Assembly: GCA_937915785.1 (NCBI GenBank)
Contig: CALGGY010000059.1
Span: 1 to 15,724, forward strand
Origin: an uncultured Bacteroidales bacterium
GTDB taxonomy: Bacteria > Bacteroidota > Bacteroidia > Bacteroidales > P3
Direction: 5' to 3'
Length of the DNA stretch: 15,724 nucleotides
The notes under the pieces were generated by a model. The model was not told where the DNA came from. It saw only the letters and a program-made list of their open reading frames with translations, and did no database searches. The translations under genes were made by a program, and so were the position numbers. Positions 4,694-12,253 of the stretch are shown one piece after another (the stretch's first letter is position 1; every line of letters begins with the position of its first letter).

Positions 4694-7603
4694 ATGAAAC
4701 ATTTTTTGGAAGAGATTGCCGAAAAAATCTTGCAAGAACCTATTTATCAATCTGATAAAAGCATTGTAGTATTCCCCAACCGTAGGGCTGGCGTTTTTTT
4801 ACGCAAGTATTTGAAAACGAGCGACAAAACATTTTTTTTGCCGCAAATTGTGGGCATGGACGATTTTGTGGAGATGGCTAGCGGCATGAAAATTGTGAAA
4901 AACGAATTCCTGCTTTTCGAGCTTTTCCGTATCCACAAAGAGATAAGCCAACGCAATGGCAACGACAAATACCAGTCGTTTGAGGAGTTTATACCCTTTG
5001 CCGACATGATTTTGAAGGATTTTTCGGACATCGACCTGCACATGGTGGACGCCCGACAGCTTTACACACACCTCGCAAACGAGAAAGAACTGGATATGTG
5101 GGACGTGTCGCAACCCGAAAAGATGTCGGAATTTCAAAGAAAATACCTGAACTTTTTCCACTCGCTATACGAATACTACACCAACCTGCACATCATACTG
5201 AACAAGGCCAACAAGGCCTACAGCGCCATGATTTACCGCAACGTGGCCGAGAAAATCGAAACGTACGCCGACGCCATGCAGTGGCAAAAGGTAATGTTTG
5301 TAGGCTTTTGCGAAGTGTCGCAGAGCGAACGCACAATAATAAATAACTTGATACGCAGAGGCAAGGCGGAGTTTATTGCCGATGGCGATGATTTTTATTT
5401 CAAAGATGCTTACAATGAGGCAGGTATGATGCTCCGCAAGAACAACGAAACTTTTGGAACAAAGAAAACCAGCTTTGGCGAGCATTTTGGCACCGGAGAG
5501 CGCAATTTCACTTTCGTGAGCTGCCCCGAAAACATTCTGCAAAGCGAATATGTCGGCAATATTGCCACAAAAATAGCTAAAACTAAGAACGTTACAAAAG
5601 AAACGGATATTACCGAAAGCAACAATCCGTTTGAGGACACCGCCATTGTGCTGTGCGACGAAAACCTGCTTGTACCCACGCTCAACGCCCTACCGCAAAG
5701 CATAAACAAGGTGAACATAACAATGGGGTTCCCCTATATTTACTCCCTCACCCACGACCTTGTGCACAAAATGTTTGAAGCCTACGACAGCTACGACGAA
5801 AAACGGGGCTACAACGTGAAAAAAGTGATTGGGTTCATCTCCCACCACCTGATAGAGAAACACCTAAAAGTCAACAACTTGAAAAGCACGCTTACCAAAC
5901 AGTTTGTCGCCGAAAAAACCTACTACCTGAAAGGCAACGAGCTTTTGGAAAAGATTAAAGTGTTGCAAGACAGCGACTTAAACTTTCTGTTCAAAACAGA
6001 CGGACTGCAAACAGCAGCACTGATAGAGATGTTTAAAAACGTGGCTCAAAACATTTATCAATCGTGCGACGACAACAGGGAAAAAATATCGCTGGCGGCC
6101 GCATTCCAAATGTTCGAACATTTTGCCGAACTGCAGGAGCAATACAGCTTTGCAGACAGCATCGGCGTACTGCGACGCATATACGACCGCATTGCCATGT
6201 GCATGACTCTGTCTTTCAAAGGTGAACCCGTTGAAGGACTGCAGTTTATGGGACTGCAGGAAACCAAAAATATCGACTTCCGCAACCTGATTGTTGTTTC
6301 GTGCAACGAGGGCATCATCCCCAAGGGAAACACACACAACTCGCTAATACCTTTCAATTTACGAAAAATTTTTGGCATATTCACCTACGAGGAGCGCGAT
6401 GCTGCCGAGGCTTACAACTTCTACCGACTGTTGCAGCGTGCCGAAAACGTTGATTTTCTGTACAATACCGATACCTCGGGAAGTGGCAAAAGTGAGGCAA
6501 GCCGGTTTTTGGCTCAGATAAAAACCGAACTGGCCGCAAAATACACCAACATTACCGTTTCGGAGAAAACCTTGCTTGCCAACCAACAAACCGATTCACA
6601 ACCACTTGCGTTAGTCAAAGAAAAAAACGACGAAGTGATGGTGCTGCTCCTGAACAAAGCCCAGCAAGGGCATGGACTTACACCGTCGTCGCTGAACAAA
6701 TTCCGAAAATGCAGCCTGCACTACTACTACGAAAATATTTTGGGGATACGCGAGTCCGACGACTTGGACGAGGATTTGGACAGTTCCGAACTTGGCTCGT
6801 ACATACACGCTGTTTTGGAACAAATTTTCAAACAATTCAAAGGCAAAAACATCGACCCCGATCAACTGCCCGACGACAAAACCGTCGACATAATGGTGGA
6901 AGACCTTTTCAATCAGAAAATTTTCGACAAAACAGCCAAACGCTCGGGCGAAAACTACTTTTTGATGGAAATTGCCAAAACACAGGTGAAAACCTTTATC
7001 CGTCAGCAAAAAGAGGACCTGAATTACCACTCTTCCGCCATTGAGGACTTGGAAAAAGATTTGTCCATAGAAATGCCCCTGACCGATATTTTCGGCACAG
7101 ACACGCCCAACGAACTGAAAAACATCACAATAAAGCCCCACGGCGTGGCAGACCGCATAGAAAGCATCGGGGGAGTGCCGCGAATAGGCGACTACAAATC
7201 GGGCGCAGTAGAAGAATCCGACCTCACCATGAACCACGAATATTTCAATATTGAAGAACAAGAATATATCCCCGAAAAAATTTCGGACAAAATGTTCCAA
7301 GTGCTGTACTACGCTTGGCTTTACTGGCGCATAAACAAACCACACAAAATCGAAGCAGGCATATACCCCCTGCAGGACACCAAAAATTTCTTCCTCACAG
7401 CCAGAACAAAAGCCAAGGAAAAGGGCGACGACGACACCATATCGTTTTCCGAAAAACACATGCAGCTGTTCGAAACTTACGTGCACAACCTGTTCCACCA
7501 GCTGTTCAACCAAGATGTGCCTTTCGAGCAAAATCCGTCGAAGGACAACTGCAAATACTGCCCCTTTGCCAATCTGTGCGGCGTGGAGATACCGGAATTT
7601 TGA
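4694..7603 (+). CDS. AddB-like PD-(D/E)XK nuclease with iron-sulfur cysteines
   Basis: A 969-residue protein resembling the AddB subunit of AddAB (RecBCD-type) helicase-nuclease, which resects double-strand breaks for recombination. Its N-terminus has FPNRR at 27-31 where a UvrD-type helicase would have a Walker A motif, so this half looks like an inactive helicase fold. The C-terminal third is the nuclease: D820 in G-V-A-D-R, then D833 and K835 in GDYK, the PD-(D/E)XK core. Four cysteines, C673 (FRKC) and C953, C956, C962 (CKYCPFANLC), match the 4Fe-4S staple of AddB and Cas4-type nucleases. I use the Met at 4694, not an in-frame one 25 codons earlier that would overlap the upstream gene. 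No AddA/UvrD partner is in the window. It follows the nucleotidyltransferase gene by 14 bp. Confidence 0.9.
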   Translation: MKHFLEEIAEKILQEPIYQSDKSIVVFPNRRAGVFLRKYLKTSDKTFFLPQIVGMDDFVEMASGMKIVKNEFLLFELFRIHKEISQRNGNDKYQSFEEFIPFADMILKDFSDIDLHMVDARQLYTHLANEKELDMWDVSQPEKMSEFQRKYLNFFHSLYEYYTNLHIILNKANKAYSAMIYRNVAEKIETYADAMQWQKVMFVGFCEVSQSERTIINNLIRRGKAEFIADGDDFYFKDAYNEAGMMLRKNNETFGTKKTSFGEHFGTGERNFTFVSCPENILQSEYVGNIATKIAKTKNVTKETDITESNNPFEDTAIVLCDENLLVPTLNALPQSINKVNITMGFPYIYSLTHDLVHKMFEAYDSYDEKRGYNVKKVIGFISHHLIEKHLKVNNLKSTLTKQFVAEKTYYLKGNELLEKIKVLQDSDLNFLFKTDGLQTAALIEMFKNVAQNIYQSCDDNREKISLAAAFQMFEHFAELQEQYSFADSIGVLRRIYDRIAMCMTLSFKGEPVEGLQFMGLQETKNIDFRNLIVVSCNEGIIPKGNTHNSLIPFNLRKIFGIFTYEERDAAEAYNFYRLLQRAENVDFLYNTDTSGSGKSEASRFLAQIKTELAAKYTNITVSEKTLLANQQTDSQPLALVKEKNDEVMVLLLNKAQQGHGLTPSSLNKFRKCSLHYYYENILGIRESDDLDEDLDSSELGSYIHAVLEQIFKQFKGKNIDPDQLPDDKTVDIMVEDLFNQKIFDKTAKRSGENYFLMEIAKTQVKTFIRQQKEDLNYHSSAIEDLEKDLSIEMPLTDIFGTDTPNELKNITIKPHGVADRIESIGGVPRIGDYKSGAVEESDLTMNHEYFNIEEQEYIPEKISDKMFQVLYYAWLYWRINKPHKIEAGIYPLQDTKNFFLTARTKAKEKGDDDTISFSEKHMQLFETYVHNLFHQLFNQDVPFEQNPSKDNCKYCPFANLCGVEIPEF

Positions 7604-7704
7604 TGCCGTGCACCTTTTGGCATAACTAATTTGAACAAACAAATTGAACACTAAACTGTTAAGAAAAGCGACGGACAACGCCGAAAAAAACAGTCCAAAA
7701 ATGG

Positions 7705-7712
7705 TATTTTTG
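7705..7712 (+). promoter_or_regulatory. Possible -7 promoter element before the flippase gene
   Basis: TATTTTTG matches TAnnTTTG and lies 51 bp before the flippase start, in the 159-bp spacer after the nuclease gene. No TTTG stands at the expected upstream distance, so the evidence is partial. Confidence 0.35.
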
Positions 7713-7762
7713 CAAAACCAACAGCAAATTACGGAAACCACAAACCACTGAAATACAGCATA

Positions 7763-9259
7763 ATGGCAACAAACCCACTAAAAAAACTGCTTGGCGACAC
7801 CGCCATTTACGGGCTGAGTAGCATAATAGGCCGTTTTTTAAACTACCTGCTGGTGCCGCTCTACACCTACAAAATTGCCGCCGAAAGCGGCGGCTACGGC
7901 GTGGTTACCAACATCTACGCCTACACCGGTCTGTTGCTTGTGCTTCTCACCTTTGGCATGGAAACCACCTTTTTCCGCTTTTCGAACAAAGAAAACGCCA
8001 ACCCCGACAAAACGTTCTCCACCTCGGCACTGACAGTGGGCATTGTGGCTCTGCTTTTCGCCACGCTTACAACCATTTTTCTTGGCCCCATCAGCCGTGC
8101 GCTTAACTACGCCGACCATCCCGAATACATCGAAATGATGGCCATTGTGGTGGCTTTGGACGCTTTCCAGGCAATACTCTTTTCGCGTCTGCGATACAAA
8201 AACCGCCCCGTGAAATTTGCCACACTGAAACTCCTTTTCATCGTCCTCAACATTGCCCTCAACCTGCTGTTTATAGTGGTGGCGCCGGCTCTGAAAGACA
8301 GCTACCCCGACCTCTTCAGCTGGTACCGGTTCGAAAATCAGGTGCGTTACATTTTTGTGGCCAACCTGATAAGCACCTCGGTGGTTACCTTGGGATTTAT
8401 CCCCGAACTGCGGCTGCTGCGACTTGGCATAGACCGCAACCTGCTGAAACCTATGCTGAAATACACTTGGCCACTGCTGCTGCTCGGACTGGCCGGCATA
8501 CTCAACCAAGTGGCAGACAAAATTTGCTATCGCTTTATAGTGCCCGGACAAGAGGGCGAGGTGCAGCTCGGCATATATGGCGCCTGCGTCAAAATAGCCA
8601 TGATTATGGCACTGATAACACAGGCTTTCCGCTACGCCTACGAGCCTTTCGTTTTCGGCAGCAGCAAGGACAAAAAAAGCAAGGAGACTCAGGCCGTGGT
8701 GATGAAATATTTCGTGATATTCACAATGACGGCTTTTCTGGCGGTGATGATGTACTTGGACATTTTCAAATTCATCATCAGCAAGGACTATTGGGAAGGC
8801 CTGCGGGCGATACCCATTGTGATGATGGCCGAAGTGTTTATGGGCGTGTACTTCAACCTTAGTTTCTGGTACAAACTCAGCGACCAGACATGGTGGGGCG
8901 CCATTTTCTCCGGCATAGGCTGTGCGGTGCTGATAGCCATAAACTTCATTTTTGTACCAAAATACGGATACATGGCCTGCGCATGGGGCGGCGTGGCCGG
9001 ATACGGCATCTGCATGGCGCTTTCATACATCGTGGGACAGAAAAAAGCCCCCGTTCCCTACGAGGCGGGCAAAATAATAATGTACATGGCGTTGGCCGTG
9101 GCGCTGTACTGGATCAGCACTTTCACACAAGTGGAAAACACAGCCCTCAGACTGATAATAAACACATTGTACATAATAGCATTTCTGGCGGTGGCCTATT
9201 TCGCCGATTTAAGAAAAGTAATAAATGTAAATAAAATTATAAACCGTTTAAAACATTAA
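7763..9259 (+). CDS. Polysaccharide flippase of the MOP (Wzx-like) family
   Basis: A 498-residue multi-pass inner-membrane protein with roughly 12-14 hydrophobic helices spread over its whole length. The N-terminus (K-L-L-G-D-T-A-I-Y-G-L-S, 8-19) with an R-F-L-N-Y-L-L-V-P-L-Y-T pattern is typical of the polysaccharide biosynthesis/oligosaccharide flippase branch of the MOP superfamily. Such proteins move lipid-linked oligosaccharides from the cytoplasmic to the outer face of the membrane. A charged cytoplasmic loop (S-S-K-D-K-K-S-K-E) lies near residue 300. It is not within a sugar-gene cluster, so the substrate is unknown; a glycosyltransferase lies 3 kb away in a separate operon. mscL follows after 4 bp, implying one transcript. 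Confidence 0.9.
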   Translation: MATNPLKKLLGDTAIYGLSSIIGRFLNYLLVPLYTYKIAAESGGYGVVTNIYAYTGLLLVLLTFGMETTFFRFSNKENANPDKTFSTSALTVGIVALLFATLTTIFLGPISRALNYADHPEYIEMMAIVVALDAFQAILFSRLRYKNRPVKFATLKLLFIVLNIALNLLFIVVAPALKDSYPDLFSWYRFENQVRYIFVANLISTSVVTLGFIPELRLLRLGIDRNLLKPMLKYTWPLLLLGLAGILNQVADKICYRFIVPGQEGEVQLGIYGACVKIAMIMALITQAFRYAYEPFVFGSSKDKKSKETQAVVMKYFVIFTMTAFLAVMMYLDIFKFIISKDYWEGLRAIPIVMMAEVFMGVYFNLSFWYKLSDQTWWGAIFSGIGCAVLIAINFIFVPKYGYMACAWGGVAGYGICMALSYIVGQKKAPVPYEAGKIIMYMALAVALYWISTFTQVENTALRLIINTLYIIAFLAVAYFADLRKVINVNKIINRLKH

Positions 9260-9263
9260 ATTT

Positions 9264-9725
9264 ATGAGTGCAAAAAGTTTTATTCAAGAATTCAAGGAAT
9301 TTGCCCTGAAAGGCAATGTGGTTGACATGGCTGTCGGCGTAATCATCGGCGGAGCCTTCGGAAAAATAGTGTCGTCGCTGGTAGCAGACATTTTTATGCC
9401 ACTAATTTCGCTGGCCGCAGGTGGAATAGATTTCACCAACTGGTTTGTCCAACTCGGTGGAAGAGACCATATTTATAACACTTTGGCAGAAGCACAAGAA
9501 GCTGGTGTTGCAGTATTGAGTTATGGTAATTTCATACAAGTAACTTTTGATTTCATCATCGTAGCATTGTGTATCTTTTTGTTTATCAAACTAATGATGA
9601 AAGCCACATCGCTTGCAAAGAAAAAGAAAGAAGAAGAGGAGGCCGCCGCTCCCGCTCCCGAACCCTCGGCCGAGGAAAAGCTGCTCACCGAAATCCGCGA
9701 CCTGCTGAAACAGCAAAACAAATAA
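9264..9725 (+). CDS. mscL: Large-conductance mechanosensitive channel
   Basis: A 153-residue MscL, a pentameric inner-membrane pore that opens under membrane tension to release solutes during osmotic down-shock. The N-terminal amphipathic helix (F-I-Q-E-F-K-E-F-A) leads to the signature GNVVDMAVGVIIGG (17-30) of the pore-lining first helix, then FGKIVSSLVADIFMP. A periplasmic loop follows at about 55-90, then a second helix at about 90-115. A lysine/glutamate linker and the cytoplasmic bundle helix (EEKLLTEIRDLLKQQN) end the protein. It is longer than the 136-residue E. coli protein, mostly in the loop and linker. It starts 4 bp after the flippase stop, so translation may be coupled. Confidence 0.97.
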   Translation: MSAKSFIQEFKEFALKGNVVDMAVGVIIGGAFGKIVSSLVADIFMPLISLAAGGIDFTNWFVQLGGRDHIYNTLAEAQEAGVAVLSYGNFIQVTFDFIIVALCIFLFIKLMMKATSLAKKKKEEEEAAAPAPEPSAEEKLLTEIRDLLKQQNK

Positions 9726-9738
9726 TACTGCTTTCAGC

Positions 9739-9750
9739 GGGGTATACCCC
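9739..9750. other. Perfect 12-bp palindrome after mscL
   Basis: GGGGTATACCCC is fully self-complementary and lies 14 bp after the mscL stop. It is flanked by TTTC (9732-9735) and GAAA (9754-9757), which would extend the symmetry after a 3-base mismatch on each side. No run of T follows. It could be an operator or part of the mRNA 3' end. Confidence 0.5.
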
Positions 9751-9765
9751 TCAGAAAACAAACCG

Positions 9766-9814
9766 AAAACTCCATCCCACAACCCAACGCGGCACAGTGG
9801 GAGGAGTTTTTTTT
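9766..9814 (+). terminator. Intrinsic terminator of the flippase-mscL operon
   Basis: AAAACTCC, a bulged A, then TCCCAC (9766-9780) pairs with GTGGGA-GGAGTTTT (9797-9810) across a 16-base loop, and eight Ts end the stem on the plus strand. It lies about 40 bp past the mscL stop. Confidence 0.85.
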
Positions 9815-9849
9815 GTACAAATGGCAAATCGCTTCGAATTCATTGTACA

Positions 9850-9877
9850 TTATCCATCGTAAGTTGTCCATCGCACA
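9850..9877. repeat. Two adjoining degenerate 14-base repeats
   Basis: TTATCCATCGTAAG (9850-9863) is directly followed by TTGTCCATCGCACA (9864-9877), agreeing at 10 of 14 positions, and a weaker third unit begins with TTGTTCCA. Similar TTGTCCAT-rich strings occur in intergenic DNA of other Bacteroidota as I recall; the function is unknown. Confidence 0.45.
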
Positions 9878-10176
9878 TTGTTCCACTTTCTCGCACCTGC
9901 CACGTTGGACATTGTTTTTTCTTTTATTGGTGTCCGATAAAATATTGAAAAAGCGCCCGCATCTTAGATTAGATAATCGTTGGGGGATGGTTGCCACATC
10001 ATTGGGACATGCATTATGAGTTTTTTTTCGTTTTGGCAATTCCCGCTTCGCCATCGAACCGAAGCTCGCGAATACCTCTGAAACAAATCAAATTCCATGA
10101 GCAAAGCTCCACCGGACCATCAATGGCTTTAGGGTACAATTGCATTCTGCCTTGTTGGACACTAACAAACTTGCGC

Positions 10177-10704
10177 TCAAACGGATAGCACACCGTAAAC
10201 TTCGGTGTAAAGGGTTTGTTTCACATTTTCGAAATCCTCTTTTTGTAGAGGCTGGTGCGACATTATGGCCATTGGCAGAAATCCGTCTCCGGTGCGGTAG
10301 GGAGGTTGCAGGTATTGGAACGCGTTTTCAACAAATCCGTGCCGTTTGTAAAACTCTATTCGCCTTGTGGGTAAAGGATTGCCGGGCATCTCCACCTCAA
10401 GCACAATTTGGCGGTTGTACCCCGTGTTTTGCAAAAAATGGTTCAGAGCCTCGCTACCTATTCCGTTGTTTCTCAGCTTGTTGCCAATGGCAAAATGTTC
10501 GATGTACAGAAACGTGCCGAAATTCCAATAGGCAAAAATTCCCAACTTGGTGCCGTTTTGTTCTATCACGCACAGGTGGTAGTTGCTGCCGCGATTGTCG
10601 ATGTGGGCAAAAGTGGGACGTTCTTCAGGCGGAAAAGCCTCTTCCATAAGCATTTGTGCAAAATGCCGATGTTCAGTGCTTTGGGTGTATGGAGCAAAAA
10701 ACAT
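10177..10704 (-). CDS. GNAT-family N-acetyltransferase
   Basis: A 175-residue GNAT acetyltransferase, which moves an acetyl group from acetyl-CoA to an amine of an unknown substrate. The acetyl-CoA pyrophosphate-binding motif is R78-N-N-G-I-G83, in strand-helix context (Y-I-E-H-F-A-I-G before it, S-E-A-L-N-H-F after). A second core segment, RRIEFYKRHGF at 114-124, is the usual R-x-x-x-F-Y-x-x-x-G-F of the family. I start it at 10704, 5 bp after the outer-membrane protein stop; the same frame stays open much further upstream, but that part is only the shadow of the outer-membrane gene. It is the last gene of the glycosyltransferase-sigma-barrel operon. The substrate cannot be inferred. Confidence 0.88.
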   Translation of the reverse strand: MFFAPYTQSTEHRHFAQMLMEEAFPPEERPTFAHIDNRGSNYHLCVIEQNGTKLGIFAYWNFGTFLYIEHFAIGNKLRNNGIGSEALNHFLQNTGYNRQIVLEVEMPGNPLPTRRIEFYKRHGFVENAFQYLQPPYRTGDGFLPMAIMSHQPLQKEDFENVKQTLYTEVYGVLSV

Positions 10705-10709
10705 TGGGG

Positions 10710-11615
10710 CTACAGGTTGTTCATTATAAACCTGAGGAACAGGGTAAACTGCGGGGCGAACTTGTCGTAGCCTGGCAGTGTTATTTTGCTGTAGTAGCAG
10801 CTCAGGCCGAGGTCGGCGGCCATGGAGTGGGGCAACATCAGCCGTAGGCATGGCGAGGCAAAAGCTCCGAATCCGATGCCTGTTTGGTAATACTCGTAGC
10901 TCTGCGCGTTCATCGCTGGCATGCGTCCGCCCCAAGTGTCGAGTATGGTGTAGGTGGTGCCGCCAATCTCTATGTCGTTGCTCAGCACACGGTAGTGGTT
11001 TATGTTCACGCCGGCGTCGATGGCAAAGTGTAGCAGCGGGTTGAAAGGAATAGATTTTGAAACGCCAAGGTCTATGTAGGTGCGCGACTCGGTGCCCCAA
11101 ATGCCGCAGCTTATGTATTGGTCTTGGTTGGAGAGTATGGTGGTGGTGGGGTGGCGAAACAGGTTGAAGGCCCCTTTGGCGGTGAGTTTCATGTAGTCGA
11201 ACCGTGCAAAGATGGCGGTGTTGCGTCCTTCGAAATCGTAGCGTACGCCAAGCCCAATCTGGTAGGTGATGGAGTATTTCATGTCGGCATATTCGGCCAC
11301 TTCGAGGTTTTCGTATCGCGTTATTTCCGAAGGGGATATAAGTCCTTGGTTTACAAGGCTGTTCCATATTTGGTTGCCATAGCCCTCGCTGTGTATGATA
11401 CGGTTTATGGTGTTGGAGTTGTCGGGGGTGCCGTTGTAGAAATTTGCGTGGTAGCGTCCGGGCAGGGTGGCGCCGGCGTCGAGGGTAACGGAAAAACCTT
11501 TTAGCGGCACCAGCTTGTCCATTATGTCCTGTGCTGGCGCAAGGGCAACAATCCCAATGCTGCAGAGCAGTGGCAGCAACTTGTGCCAAAAGGGTTGAAA
11601 ATGTGCGTGTGGCAT
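10710..11615 (-). CDS. Predicted outer-membrane beta-barrel protein
   Basis: A 301-residue secreted protein. A signal peptide is visible: a histidine-rich start, a hydrophobic core (K-L-L-P-L-L-C-S-I-G-I-V-A-L) and a likely cut after A28-Q29. The mature part has alternating strands with aromatic residues, for example Y-Q-I-G-L-G-V-R-Y-D-F and T-Y-I-D-L-G-V-S-K-S, and glycine-rich turns, as in small outer-membrane barrels of Bacteroidota. It ends F-L-R-F-I-M-N-N-L, not in a terminal aromatic residue. I do not recognise a named family. It starts 20 bp after the ECF sigma gene and 5 bp before the GNAT gene, so it is probably transcribed with both. It might be an envelope target or sensor linked to that sigma factor, but this is inference only. 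Confidence 0.75.
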   Translation of the reverse strand: MPHAHFQPFWHKLLPLLCSIGIVALAPAQDIMDKLVPLKGFSVTLDAGATLPGRYHANFYNGTPDNSNTINRIIHSEGYGNQIWNSLVNQGLISPSEITRYENLEVAEYADMKYSITYQIGLGVRYDFEGRNTAIFARFDYMKLTAKGAFNLFRHPTTTILSNQDQYISCGIWGTESRTYIDLGVSKSIPFNPLLHFAIDAGVNINHYRVLSNDIEIGGTTYTILDTWGGRMPAMNAQSYEYYQTGIGFGAFASPCLRLMLPHSMAADLGLSCYYSKITLPGYDKFAPQFTLFLRFIMNNL

Positions 11616-11635
11616 TTCCGTTTTGGGAGATTTGC

Positions 11636-12253
11636 TCAGATGTTCGACTCTTTGCCTTTAAGCATCTGGTACAGGAAGTCGCGAGCGCGGAACAGCTGGG
11701 CTTTTACGGTGCCGAGTGGCAGGTTCAGTTCTTCGGCAATTTCCTCGTATGAGTATTCTTTGAAATAGCGCAGTTCTACCAATTTGCGGTAGCGGGGTTT
11801 CAGTAGCTGTACCACTTCGCGCATCATGGCTATTTTTTGTTCTTTTATTATCTCCTCTTCGGGGTTTTGGTCGTTGGAGGGGATGCTGTAGTCCATGGTT
11901 TCGTCGTCGCGGTTGGTGCACATGCTGTTTAGCGATATGGTGCGCAGACGTTTTTTGCGGATAAAATCGATGCAGTTGTTGGAGGCTATGGTGAACAGCC
12001 ACGTGCTGAAGGCGTGTGTGGGTGTGTATTGGTGCAGCGAGCGGAAAGCTTTGCCGAAGGCTTCGATGGTGAGGTCATCGGCTTCCACTGGGTCGTTGGT
12101 CATTTTCAAGAGCATGAGATACAGGGGCTCACGATAAATCTTAAGAAGGTCGGCGTATGCTTTTTCGTCGCCTTTTTCGCGGGCCAGACATACCAGCTGG
12201 TAGTCTCTCTGCGCTTTGTCGGTGGTTAGATTAGGAGTTGCTTCCATTGCCAT
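11636..12253 (-). CDS. ECF-type RNA polymerase sigma factor overlapping the glycosyltransferase gene
   Basis: A 205-residue sigma-70-family factor with only regions 2 and 4, the ECF layout. Region 2 spans about residues 35-100 (L-L-K-I-Y-R-E-P-L, D-P-V-E-A-D-D-L-T-I-E-A-F for core RNA polymerase binding, F-S-T-W-L-F-T-I-A-S-N and D-F-I-R-K-K-R for the -10 region). Region 4 spans about 150-200, with the helix-turn-helix Y-S-Y-E-E-I-A-E-E-L-N-L-P-L-G-T-V-K-A-Q. Its start overlaps the end of the glycosyltransferase gene by 23 bp (17 bp if the second Met at 12247 is used), so translation is probably coupled. No FecR-like or zinc-finger anti-sigma gene adjoins it; an outer-membrane protein gene follows after 20 bp. 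Its regulon is unknown. Confidence 0.93.
   Translation of the reverse strand: MAMEATPNLTTDKAQRDYQLVCLAREKGDEKAYADLLKIYREPLYLMLLKMTNDPVEADDLTIEAFGKAFRSLHQYTPTHAFSTWLFTIASNNCIDFIRKKRLRTISLNSMCTNRDDETMDYSIPSNDQNPEEEIIKEQKIAMMREVVQLLKPRYRKLVELRYFKEYSYEEIAEELNLPLGTVKAQLFRARDFLYQMLKGKESNI

Larger units (their letters stand above)
9726..10176. other. Gene-free spacer where two operons converge
   Basis: This 451-bp stretch separates the ends of the flippase-mscL and glycosyltransferase-GNAT transcription units. It holds a 12-bp palindrome (9739-9750), the mscL terminator (9766-9814), a short degenerate 14-base repeat (9850-9877) and a 6-bp GC-rich stem (GCTTCG 10045-10050 with CGAAGC 10060-10065). 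Open frames here give compositionally odd peptides with no signal or domain. I see no tRNA or other RNA gene, and no clear terminator for the minus-strand operon. Confidence 0.7.

Noticed and set aside
6479..6493. GSGKS in the AddB-like protein (residues 596-600) as a Walker A ATP-binding loop
   Set aside because: It is in the middle of the protein, not at the helicase N-terminus, and the family has a similar G-S-G-x-x-S-R-F segment there without ATP binding.
9734..10054. A 106-residue minus-strand open frame in the convergent spacer
   Set aside because: It crosses the mscL terminator and the degenerate repeats, and its product shows no signal, domain or sensible composition.
10705..11589. 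A long minus-strand frame that continues the GNAT frame upstream for almost 300 codons
   Set aside because: It overlaps the outer-membrane protein gene in another frame and encodes an arginine/histidine-rich string with no domain. The GNAT fold begins at the Met at 10704.
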